Origin: Diplonema japonicum
Lineage: Eukaryota; Euglenozoa; Diplonemea; Diplonemida; Diplonemidae
Assembly: GCA_964019335.1 (NCBI GenBank)
Contig: OZ025707.1
Coordinates: 1-45,000 of the forward strand
Direction: 5' to 3'
DNA length: 45,000 bases
In this document: positions 1 through 8,765 of the stretch, piece after piece
Layout of the letters: the number at the start of each line of letters is the position of its first letter
Numbering within the stretch: the stretch's first letter is position 1
Notes under the pieces: model-generated
Told to the model about the DNA's origin: nothing
The model's input: only the letters and a program-made list of their open reading frames with translations
Databases searched by the model: none
Program-made: the position numbers and the translations under genes

Positions 1-1008
1 TTACAGTGGTCGTTGCATTTTGGAGGGGTGAAGAGACAGACAGGTTGCAAAAAATAAGATTCTTGCTCCCCTACCTGTCTGCAACACTATTCCCCCAGAG
101 AATCAATCATTGATGAGAGTATGATCAAGTCACACAGTAGGCATTGCTTCAGAGTATTCCAGCCTGCAAAGAGGACAGGTGAGGCTGTGCACCAGACAGG
201 ATCTGACACAGGGTTGTGTTCAACTTGTCAATCTACTGCCCACAGTGCTAATACCATTGTAAAAGTGTGAAAAAGCAATCAAACACAGCATTGTGGACCC
301 TGATGTGAGGTATCTCAGCACTTGGCATATTACCTTCCACTTGGTGAAGGATCAAGTGTAGGGGGTGCTGGTGTTTGGGAGCCCTGACTCACATACAGGA
401 TTGGTGTACCATGTGATCACTGCAGAAGCACCAATGCTTATGATGCCAAAAAGGACAACATGGCAACCAAATGTCTTGGTGGCAGAGCTCTGCTTTGAGC
501 TTCTTGTCCTGCAGCCCAAGCATGACAATGAAAGCTCTCACAACATTCTCCCATATCTCCTGTGGTGCCTTCAATGGCATCTTGCTTGACATGAAGTGAA
601 CATCATGCTCAGTCTGAAAGCACACCCCACATGACTTGTTGATGCCACTATTCATGTCCACCTGGTGGATGGCTCAGCATCAGTAGCATTCCCCTTGTAC
701 CCCAGCATTGATAACTTCTATACTGGTGTTACCCTTGTACAACAGATGTGGGAATTGGGTTTGTGGTGGAAACAATCCAAGGAAAGTCCAGTCAATGGTG
801 GTAACAATCCAAAGAAAACCACCAGAATGTACCTAATCTTGCCCCAGTGAAGAAGCAAGTAGGCCCAGGCAGGCCCAAAAACGGGTTCATGATGAGCAAC
901 AACAGCTTTTCAACTGTTATGTGCCAGTCTGGAAACAACTGCCCAGCAAGCACCCATTCTGAAATGGGGACCAAGGGGCCCAGGGAAGATGCCAGGCATG
1001 ACTTCACT

Positions 1009-1084
<76 letters not shown>

Positions 1085-1171
1085 GGGACTTGAGAATGTT
1101 TTTTTTTTTTTTTTTTTCTTCAAAAGACACACAAGGCACGATAAATCTTAAGAGAAAATAAAAATATTACA

Positions 1172-1345
1172 CAGGAATTTCTTTGTGTTTTTTGTGTCAC
1201 AAAGACCCAAATTTAGGCTGGGGCTTGCATTTTTTTGGTACTTTTGGTTTCAAAAGTTCAAAAAAAGAGGTCCAAGGTTTGGGTGGGATCTTAGGTGGGA
1301 TGTGAGGCAAGGCTCATACTACCTTGTTGTGGCTATGCAAAAAAA
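1172..1345 (+). repeat. Dispersed repeat family R1, copy 1
   Basis: Starts near AATTTCTTTGTGTTTTTTGT and ends near CTACCTTGTTGTGGCTATG. The same segment recurs at 7370-7525 in the same orientation and at 5538-5690 in reverse orientation, each with scattered substitutions. The copies lie beside long A or T runs. No coding capacity is evident. Confidence 0.85.
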
Positions 1346-1917
1346 AAAAAAATGCTTTTCCATCCCATGGGTGAAAAGAGGCAGATAAAACCACTATTCT
1401 GGACCCCCCCCAACACTGAGCATGCACTTTTTCCCCCATAAAAAAAAAAAAAAAATTAAAAAAAATGTCAGGGGGTTTGGAGACCTGCTTTGAAAAAAAT
1501 ATTAAAAAGAGGCCTTTGCAAGAAAAGTACAATGCAAAAAAAAAAAAAAAAAAAAAAGTAAAAAAAGGGATGGGCAGTGTTGGCCAGACTGGTGGTCTGA
1601 GGGGTCTGGCCCACAAACCACCCCAACACTGCAAATTTTCGACCACACCATGTGGTGTGTTGTGACATATTTTACACCATATTTCACATACCTGATGTTC
1701 TACATGATGTATGCAACACAGGGTGCACAACATGACACGTGTTTTATAACATGTACCACTATGCTGCACAGGGAAAAGCAGGTGTCACAATGTGCACCTC
1801 CTGGTGCACAATATACAAAAAAAAAAAAGAAAAAAAAATTTCAGTGTGCATGGGGGTGCTGACTGTTGGTAGGAAAAAAAAAAAAAAAAAGAAAAAAAAA
1901 AAAAGAAAAAAAATCTT

Positions 1918-2090
1918 TTATCTTCTTTTTCAGGTGGGGATAACATGAAAATATATGAAAAACATCAGATGTTGTTCACTGTTGACCTCCTCATCTGTCA
2001 TCACTGAGCAAACCACATGAGCACAGAATCTTGGTTACCTGGGGTGCCCTGGCTGGGGTTGAGCTGAACACCACACACATTAAGGACATG
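1918..2090 (+). repeat. Dispersed repeat R2, copy 1, leading into a minisatellite
   Basis: Begins TCTTCTTTTTCAGGTGGGGA and is matched by 3572-3770 with substitutions, including the stretch AACATCAGATGT and the words GTTCACTGTTGACCTCCTCA and AGAATCTTGGTTACC. A shorter piece of the same start occurs near 2470. No frame stays open, so I treat it as non-coding repeat. Confidence 0.8.
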
Positions 2091-2382
2091 ACACAGAATG
2101 CAGAAGAAGCTACAACCCAGCCATCCAGCCATCATGATTAAGGAAATGACACGGAACACAAAAAGCTACAACTCGGTCGTGGTGATTAAGGACACAATGC
2201 AGAATGCAGAAGAAGCTACAACCCAGCCATGGTGGTTAAGGAAATGACATGGAATGCAAGAAGTTACAACCTGGCTGCAGTGATTAAGGGCATGATGTGG
2301 AATGCAGAAGAAGCTACATCCTGGCCACAGTGATTAAGGAAACAATGCAGAATGCAGAAGAAGCTAAAACTCGGCTGTGGTG
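2089..2382 (+). repeat. Minisatellite, six units of 48-50 bp
   Basis: Six consecutive units begin at 2089, 2137, 2185, 2235, 2283 and 2333, each with ATTAAGG (GTTAAGG once) followed by a variant of AATGCAGAAGAAGCTACAAC. Unit lengths are 48, 48, 50, 48, 50 and about 50. Single diverged units also occur near 3740 and 3970, so the array probably arose by local amplification of part of dispersed repeat R2. Confidence 0.85.
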
Positions 2383-3267
2383 TGCCCCCTGTAATCAAGT
2401 AGACAGTTCTTGTGCAGGGTGCTGCCAACACCGGCCTCCTTTAACTCATATATTTATCTCCTATATATTATTTTCAGGTGGGGGGGGATAACATGAAAAT
2501 ATGTGCAACAAACAGGCAGTGCAATGCAGGGGTTGAGCTGTACATTGCACACATCAGGGGCACAGTGCTGAAAGCAAGGAACCAATCTGTTTACACAGGT
2601 TGTATAAACATACACACCCTCCTCTTATACATATTATTTATTATTTCCCCCCTTTTCTATTACATCCAAATACAACATTTGATGTGGAAAGCAGAAACAA
2701 CAGCTTGGCTTAGGTGTGTGAAAAAATGTGAGAAGACAAGAAAAAAAGAAGGGGGAAAAAAAAAAGGTAAACACATCATGTATGTCAAAAAAAATCAAAG
2801 ATTTTTTTCTCTTTTTTTTTTTTCCCCATTTTTTTTTTTTTTTTTCCAAAGGGAAAAAAAAAAAAAAAAAAAAGTTGCAAAACTATCAAAAATAATGACA
2901 GTGTTGGGGAGAGTCCTGTGAGTCCCATCGAGTCCCATCCCATGGAGTCCCATGAGTCCCATCCAGGCCTGTATTCCATTTTAGGGGATGGGAGGGGACT
3001 GACCAACACTGTTTTTAACCCCAAAATTTTTTTTCTGGAAAAAGCCAGAAATCATGAAATTTATATTTAAAACACTGTAAAAACCCATTTCTGCAAACCA
3101 AAAAGTTCAGAAAGGTGTTTAGGTGGAATACACATCTCTAAACTATATTCTGAAGTAAAAAGTAAGTAAAAATCCAAAAATTTCAGGGGGGTAACTCCTC
3201 ATGACACACTGGGAGGGTAAAAAAAATTTTGTTTTTTTTTTGAACACCCAATTTGGTCCTGAAAACA

Positions 3268-3415
3268 GTGATGGGTGAATCCTAATTAGGACTAGACCAG
3301 ACTGGACTGGATCCAGCATGAATTTCAACCCAATTATGCCAGACTGACCAGACTGACCAGACTGGACCAGACCAGACCAGACCAGACCAGACTGGACTGG
3401 ACTGAACCAGACCAT
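3268..3415 (-). repeat. CCAGT/CTGGT pentamer repeat R3, inverted copy
   Basis: Reverse complement of the segment at about 5790-5936. It contains the end motif CAGTGATGGGTGAATCC, the palindrome CCTAATTAGG, and runs of CCAGA and CTGGA pentamers. A shorter third copy lies at 4345-4430 in the plus orientation. The pentamer runs on the two sides of the central AACCCAATTATGCC spacer are partly complementary, so the unit could fold. Confidence 0.8.
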
Positions 3416-3571
3416 ACAAGATACAACCACAACACCACATCCCCCCCTTTTTTTTGCTGCAGAGTTCAAACATATAAACAGATGTCTACAAGAAAAGATG
3501 TTACACAGGTACTGAGAGATGACAACAACAACAAAAACAATGAGAAATGAAGAAAAAAAAAAAAAAAAAAC

Positions 3572-3790
3572 CTTTATCTTCTTTTTCAGGTGGTGGGGAA
3601 CATGAAAATATAAGAAAAACATCAGATGTGTTGTTCACTGTTGACCTCCTCATCAGTCATCACCAAGCAAACCACACGAGTGCAGAATCTTGGTTACCCC
3701 AGGCTGATGCTATGGCTGGGGTTAAGCTGCAACTGCACACATTAAGAACACAACACAGAACACAGAAGAAGCTACAACTCAGCTGCAGTG
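3572..3790 (+). repeat. Dispersed repeat R2, copy 2
   Basis: Second copy of the 1918-2090 segment, followed by a single diverged minisatellite unit and the words GTTCTTGTGCAGG and CACCAACAC, which are also found after the minisatellite near 2400. Similarity runs through the whole segment with many C/T and G/A differences. Confidence 0.75.
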
Positions 3791-4226
3791 CCCCCCTGTA
3801 TCAAGTTAACAGTTCTTGTGCAGGCACCACCAACACGATGAACAGGCATTTCCTCCATCCACTTGGCTGGTCATCACCTGTAGCACCCTGAGTGGAAGAA
3901 CAAATTGCAGATGCTCAGGGTGAGTAAACTACTTAGGGCACCAGCTGGGGTTGAGCTGCACACTGCATGCATTAAGGACACAGAAGAAGCTGTGGTGTAC
4001 CCCCTGTAATCAAGTAGTCTTGTGCAGGTCCTTTAACTCATATATCTCTCACCATGGCCAGGTTGTAGCTTCTTCTGTGTTCCACATTGATCACCACAGC
4101 CGGGTTGTATTACATCCAAATACAACATTTCCAGACATTTGTACATACCTGCAGCTGCAGTGCACCAGAGTAGATAGGTGCAAATGGCTTGATGGAGCTG
4201 TGCATGTCTGTGGTATGAAGAAGAAG

Positions 4227-4259
<33 letters not shown>

Positions 4260-4344
4260 AAAAAAAAAAAAAAAAAAATCATTGTCCAAAAATATTTGAA
4301 AAAAAAGTGTTTGCAGGTGTGTCAAAAATTGCAGAAAATTTTTG

Positions 4345-4430
4345 AGTCCAGTCAGTCTGGCCAATCTGGTCAGTCTGGTCAGTCTGGTAAAATGGGTACA
4401 CTGGACTGGACTGGATTCACCCATCACTGG
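4345..4430 (+). repeat. CCAGT/CTGGT pentamer repeat R3, short copy
   Basis: Contains four CAGTCTGG-type units, then CTGGACTGGACTGGATTCAC and the end motif CCCATCACTG shared with the other two R3 copies. The central spacer differs from the others. Confidence 0.7.
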
Positions 4431-4439
4431 GTGCAGGTA

Positions 4440-4760
4440 CCCAGGATCCTGTGCATACTCACATGAAACAGCAACACCTGGCAAGATGCCAACAATCTTC
4501 CCATCCCAGACAGAAACCATGTCGTCCTGTGTTGGTTTCTTGTGTTGCTCCCCTCCAATGCCCCAGAAGTGGGCTCTGAAGGTTGTGCCTTCTCCTTTCC
4601 CCTTCATGAAATGCAACATTTCATCATGGCTGAGGCCATTCTTGTTGCCAGTCTGGGTAAGGTCTTGTGTTTTCACATATTTCTGTGAGAACACAGTTGA
4701 TGCCTTTTGCATTGAGATGCGTCCATCAATGCTGCCACTGCTGCTGCTTGTACTTGAACT
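4440..4760 (-). pseudogene. Possible decayed exon of an unknown gene
   Basis: On the minus strand about 110 codons stay open, with a Ser-rich start followed by the stretches SMQKASTVFSQKYVKTQDLT and DDMVSVWDGKIVGILPGV. The frame ends at a donor-like GTGAGTATG (near 4460, minus strand) and is preceded by an A/T-rich, AG-ending stretch that could be an intron end. Further upstream on the same strand (5050-4918) a short open frame encodes a hydrophobic, signal-like start followed by acidic residues. I do not recognise the protein. CpG is as scarce as in the surrounding repeats, so a relic is more likely than a working gene. Confidence 0.3.
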
Positions 4761-5386
4761 TTCTCTTTTGTGCTTCTTTATTTTATTTATTATTTTTTTT
4801 TTTTCAAATGTTTAAACCTTTCTCTTCATTTTTGTATTGATTTCCTCCTCTTCTTCCTCCTCCTCTAGTTCAGATTTACCTGAACATAGCCCATGCCATG
4901 CCATATTGAGTTGGCAGTCATGTTTCTGGTGGCTTATCCTCTGCACCCTCTGCACCCCTTTCACCTTCTTCACTACTTGGCACAGCTTTGGTGTTGGGAA
5001 CGAAGAACAGAAGCAGAACAAGTACCACAATCATTTTATCTGTTAATTGTAAAAAATAATACAAAGAAAATGATAAACAAAGGCTAAATACTGTATAAAT
5101 ACACATTGACTCTGACAGCAATGCAACACAATGTGAAGCAACATGATGTGTTTTCTGTTCACATTTCATTCACTTGACACAAAAAATGTGAAGTAACACA
5201 ACACAACACACCAAAGTGTCGTTTTATATTGTACCATACAGTGTATAAAATATTTTCTGTGTCGAAATTTCTAAAAAAAACTCCCAGAAGGGCTGCCCTT
5301 TCATAACTGAAAGTTAGATTTTTTCTTTTTTTTTTTTTTTTTACATAATTTGTGTTGTACTTTTGTCATGATAAGGCCATGCCAGG

Positions 5387-5429
<43 letters not shown>

Positions 5430-5537
5430 ATTGTACTTTTCTTGCAAGCCTCTTTTTAATATTTTTTTTTCAAAGCTGGTCCCTAAACCCCAAGACATTT
5501 TTTTTAATTTTTTTTTCTTTTTTTTTTTTTTTTTTAC

Positions 5538-5690
5538 ATAGTCACAACAAGGTAGTATGAGCCTTGCCTAAGATCCCACCCAAACCTAGGACCTCTTTTT
5601 TTGAACTTTTGAAACCAAAAGTACCAAAAAAATGCAAGCCCCAGCCTAAATTTGGGTCTTTATGACACAAAAAACACAAAGAAATTTTTT
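5538..5690 (-). repeat. Dispersed repeat R1, inverted copy
   Basis: Reverse complement of 1172-1345 and 7370-7525. A second shared piece lies just left of it: 5427-5500 is the reverse complement of about 1480-1545. Adjacent sequence at 5690-5790 contains repeated GAGTCCCCT words and the palindrome CCCCTGAAAATTTCAGGGG, whose counterpart stands at 7317-7335 beside the third copy. The whole composite is therefore about 250 bp long. Confidence 0.85.
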
Positions 5691-5771
5691 GGTCCCAAGA
5701 GTCCCCTGAGTCCCCTCCAGACCCCTGAAAATTTCAGGGGACTCCTGTCCTGTCCCTTGGAGTCCCCTGAG

Positions 5772-5936
5772 TCCCTCAAGGGTCTGGACCAACACTGGTC
5801 TGGTCCAGTCTGGTCTGGTCTGGTCTGGTCTGGTCCAGTCTGGTCAGTCTGGCATAATTGGGTTGAAATTCACACCAGATCCAGTCCAGTCCAGTCCAGT
5901 CCAGTCTAGTCCTAATTAGGATTCACCCATCACTGC
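5772..5936 (+). repeat. CCAGT/CTGGT pentamer repeat R3, longest copy
   Basis: Runs of TCTGG pentamers, a spacer containing CATAATTGGGTTGAAATTC, then a run of CCAGT pentamers, the palindrome CCTAATTAGG and the end motif ATTCACCCATCACTG. This is the plus-orientation partner of 3268-3415. Confidence 0.8.
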
Positions 5937-6471
5937 TTGAAGTAGGTTTCCCAGCTGTGGTTACCTAATTGAATTTTTTTCTTCAAGGAATCAACTTTCT
6001 TCTGAAAATTTAAGATTTATATCATTCTACCACCTTTTTACTCACTTTTCAGGAAACACACAATTTCACACATTTGAATTTATTCTTTAGTTTTTTTCTG
6101 AACCTATTTAATTTTTAAACCTAATAAAGAAAGTGTAAATCTCCTAATCAAAACTTTTTAGTCCCAGTGTTGCCAAAATGGGTTGAAAATTAAAGTACCC
6201 AGCTGTGGTTACTTAATCAAAAAAGAATTTAATAGCCCATTTAACCTATGTATTCAAACCTTTTACCCTTACTTGGTTTTTTTTGTGGAATTTATTTCAT
6301 TTTTTTGGTTCTTTGCCCAGCAATAGCAGTTGGTCTTTCCTCCTGGCTGCAATCTCCTTCACCTCCAGTGCTTTGCCAACAATAGCAGTGTGTCAGTGGT
6401 GGCACCTTCTTCACCTCAATCCTGGGACCTTTCAACCCTAATATTGCCAGCCATTTTTTAAAACAACCTGC

Positions 6472-7230
6472 CAATAAAGTACAGTAAAAACAGGGGGGGG
6501 GGGGGGGGGGGAAATACAAAGAATGAGAAAGGTAAGTTATAAAGGAAAGAAAAATGACAGATGGACCATTACTAGGCCAAGTACAGATGCCCTTTGTGAA
6601 AAAATCTTATTTTCTGAGGTAAAATATCACTTTTCAGGTGTTTTTGACAATTTTTTTTTGTGAGGAAAAAAATTCTTTGGGCACTTTTTTTTTGACCCAT
6701 GACCATCTCACTTTCACTATTAGCCTTATTAAGGTCTAGAATAGGTATTTTTGAGGGGAAAAAAATTATTTTTTGAGAAAAAATCAATTTAAGGGTGTTT
6801 TTGGCCACTTTTTTTGGGAGGAAAAACAATTTTTTTGGACACCTTTTTTTTTTTTTTCCCAGCACCCCATGCACCCAATAAAGTACAGTAAAAAAAAGGG
6901 GGGGTAAATACAAAGAATGAGAAGGGTAAGTCATAAAGGAGAGAAAACCAACAGATAGACCATTACTAGGCCTGATATAGGTACCCTTATGGAAAAAAAT
7001 CAATTTTTCTGAGGTAAAAAACCACTTTTCAGGTGTTTTTGACCACTTGTTCATGTGAAAAATAATTTTTTTTGGGCACCTTTTTTTTTGACCCCCAAAC
7101 ATCTCACTTTCACCCCACTTCACTAAAAGCCTCTATTAAGGCCTAGGATAGGTACTTTTGAGAAATTTTTGGGTGTCTTTGACAACTTTTTTTGGGTGGA
7201 AAAAAAATTTTTTTGGACACTATAAAAAAA
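6472..7230 (+). repeat. Tandem duplication of an approximately 400-bp AT-rich unit
   Basis: Unit 1 starts near 6472 (AATAAAGTACAGTAAAAAC, then a 25-nt G run) and unit 2 near 6876. Both hold the words GGACCATTACTAGGCC or its variant, CTGAGGTAAAA, CACTTTTCAGGTGTTTTTGAC and GGGCAC. The second half of each unit holds GGATAGGTA(C/T)TTTTGAG and GGACAC. Unit 2 is shorter at its end. No coding function is apparent. Confidence 0.75.
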
Positions 7231-7369
7231 ATTTTTTTTTGCCCCCCTGCCCCCCTGTGCCCCCCCGAAAATCTCAGGGGGGCAACCCATTCTCATAACA
7301 ACACTGACAGGAGTCCCCTGAAATTTTCAGGGGTCTGGAGGGGACTCAGGGGACTCTTGGGACCAAAAA

Positions 7370-7525
7370 ATTTCTTTGTGTTTTTTGTGTCACAAAGGCC
7401 CAAATTTAGGCTGGGGCTTGCATTTTTTTGGAACTTTTGGTTTCAAAGGTTCAAAAAAAGAGGTCCTAGGTTTTGGGTGGGGTGTGAGGCAAGGCTCATA
7501 CTACCTTGTTGTGACTATGTGAAAA
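7370..7525 (+). repeat. Dispersed repeat R1, copy 3
   Basis: Third copy of the 1172-1345 segment, closely similar over its length. It ends in an A run directly before the foldback element at 7533, so it marks the right edge of the CpG-poor block. Confidence 0.85.
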
Positions 7526-7532
7526 AAAAAAA

Positions 7533-8114
7533 ATGCATTTTTTAAAAAAGGGAAACGGATATGGAAACGGAAACGTTTCCTTATGTTTCCTTAAGAAGGA
7601 AACGCGTTTCCATAAGAATGTTGAAAAGGAAACGGAAACGGAAAGTTTCCACGTTTCCTGCCAGCATAGCCCTAGGGGGGGGGGGGGGGGGGGTAGGGGG
7701 GTCATATGGTCCTTAAAAAGGGCCACTTTTTGCCCTTTTTCATTTTATGTTCCCTAGGATTACATAGGGAAAGTACCAAACAGGGGCCCCAAAATTAGAA
7801 CATGATTCTGGGCACTTCTGGGGCCGGAAACCATCGGGAAACGGGGGTTTGGGTGATTTGTGGGCACTTTTGGGGTGGTTACAGTTTTTTTAAGGGCCCA
7901 AAATGCCCTTGGTGAAGAGCCTGAAAAAGGGCAAAAAACGACCCCCTTATGACCCCCCCTAGGGCTATGCTGGCAGGAAACGTGGAAACGTTTCCGTTTC
8001 CGTTTCCATACTTTTCAAAATTCTTATGGAAACGGCTTCCTTCTTAAGGAAACATAAGGAAACGTTTCCGTTTCCGTATCCGTTTCCGTTTCTTTTTTTT
8101 TTCAAAAAATGCAT
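7533..8114. mobile_element. Foldback element with terminal inverted repeats of about 150 bp
   Basis: The left arm (7533-7679) and the right arm (about 7959-8114) are reverse complements over nearly their full length. Both begin at ATGCAT plus a T/A run. Both then carry GGAAAC hexamers, the palindromes GGAAACGTTTCC and CCTTAAGAAGG, and GGAAACG(C)GTTTCC, and both end inward with GCCAGCATAGCCCTAGGG. The left arm runs into a G tract of about 19. The 280-bp centre encodes no protein. The arrangement fits a non-autonomous DNA element of foldback type, possibly a transposon-derived satellite. No transposase or clear target-site duplication was identified, apart from ATGCAT itself at both ends. Confidence 0.7.
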
Positions 8115-8470
8115 GGAAACGTGGAAACGTTTCCGTTTCCGTTTCCATACTTTTCAAAATTCTTATGGAAACGCGTTTCCTTCTTAAGGAAACATAAGGA
8201 AACGTTTCCGTTTCCGTTTCCGTTTCCATACTTTTCAAAAAATGCATAGCCCTAGGGGGGGGGGGGGGGGGGGGTAGGGCTATGCTGGCAGGAAACGTGG
8301 AAACGTTTCCGTTTCCGTTCCCGTTTCCGTTTCCATGTTTTCAAAATTCTTATGGAAATGGCTATGTTTCTGCCAAGGAAACGGCCCCAAAATAGGGAAA
8401 CGTTTCCGTTTCCGTTTCCGTTTCCCTTTTTTCAAAAAATGCATAGCCCTGGGGGGGGGGGGGGGGGGTC
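8111..8470. repeat. Additional foldback arms with long G runs
   Basis: Two more copies of the arm follow in the same orientation as the right arm of the element at 7533-8114. One (8111-8247) lacks the inner end and finishes with ATGCATAGCCCTAGGG plus a G run of about 18. The other (about 8272-8446) starts TAGGGCTATGCTGGCAGGAAA and finishes with ATGCATAGCCCTGGG plus a G run. The units form a small array in which the outer end ATGCAT is fused to the inner end ATAGCCCTAGGG. Confidence 0.75.
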
Positions 8471-8765
8471 AAAGTGGGTTGTATGTTTTTCTATTTGGTC
8501 CAGAATATCTGGTTTAGGATGTTTGAAAATAGCTTCTTTGGTAAAACTGAATACAACCGGGTGAGCGTCTCGAGACACTTCCAACCTACCTAGTGGGTGC
8601 AGCCTTAGCAAGTCGAAAAAGAAGTGGAATTAAAAAAAAAATAAACATGTGTTTGAATCACCCCTCTTTTTTCCCCTCTATTTTTTTCTTTTTTTTTGAC
8701 ATACTTCATTCTTCTTTAACCCACTGCACTCACAGGCATGGATAAGAGTGTAGAACAGTACTAAC

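Larger units (their letters stand above)
1..7530. other. CpG-poor, repeat-filled region without a convincing intact gene
   Basis: The first 7.5 kb contains almost no CG dinucleotides, many TG/CA, long A and T runs (for example T at 1011-1077) and no long open frame with the GC-rich codon pattern of the genes further right. Short open frames at 365-661 (both strands) and elsewhere are interrupted and resemble nothing I recognise. Most of the block can be assigned to repeats listed separately: a 170-bp dispersed repeat in three copies, a 48-50-bp minisatellite, CCAGT/CTGGT pentamer clusters and a roughly 400-bp tandem duplication. The base composition suggests old, formerly methylated repetitive DNA. 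That reading is inference; the CpG scarcity itself is plain in the sequence. Confidence 0.7.

Noticed and set aside
847-1161. Open frames through poly-T and poly-A runs (Phe- or Lys-rich)
   Set aside because: They arise from homopolymers and have no non-repetitive coding part.
2089-2382. CRISPR array
   Set aside because: The units are direct degenerate tandem copies without unique spacers, and the DNA is eukaryotic.
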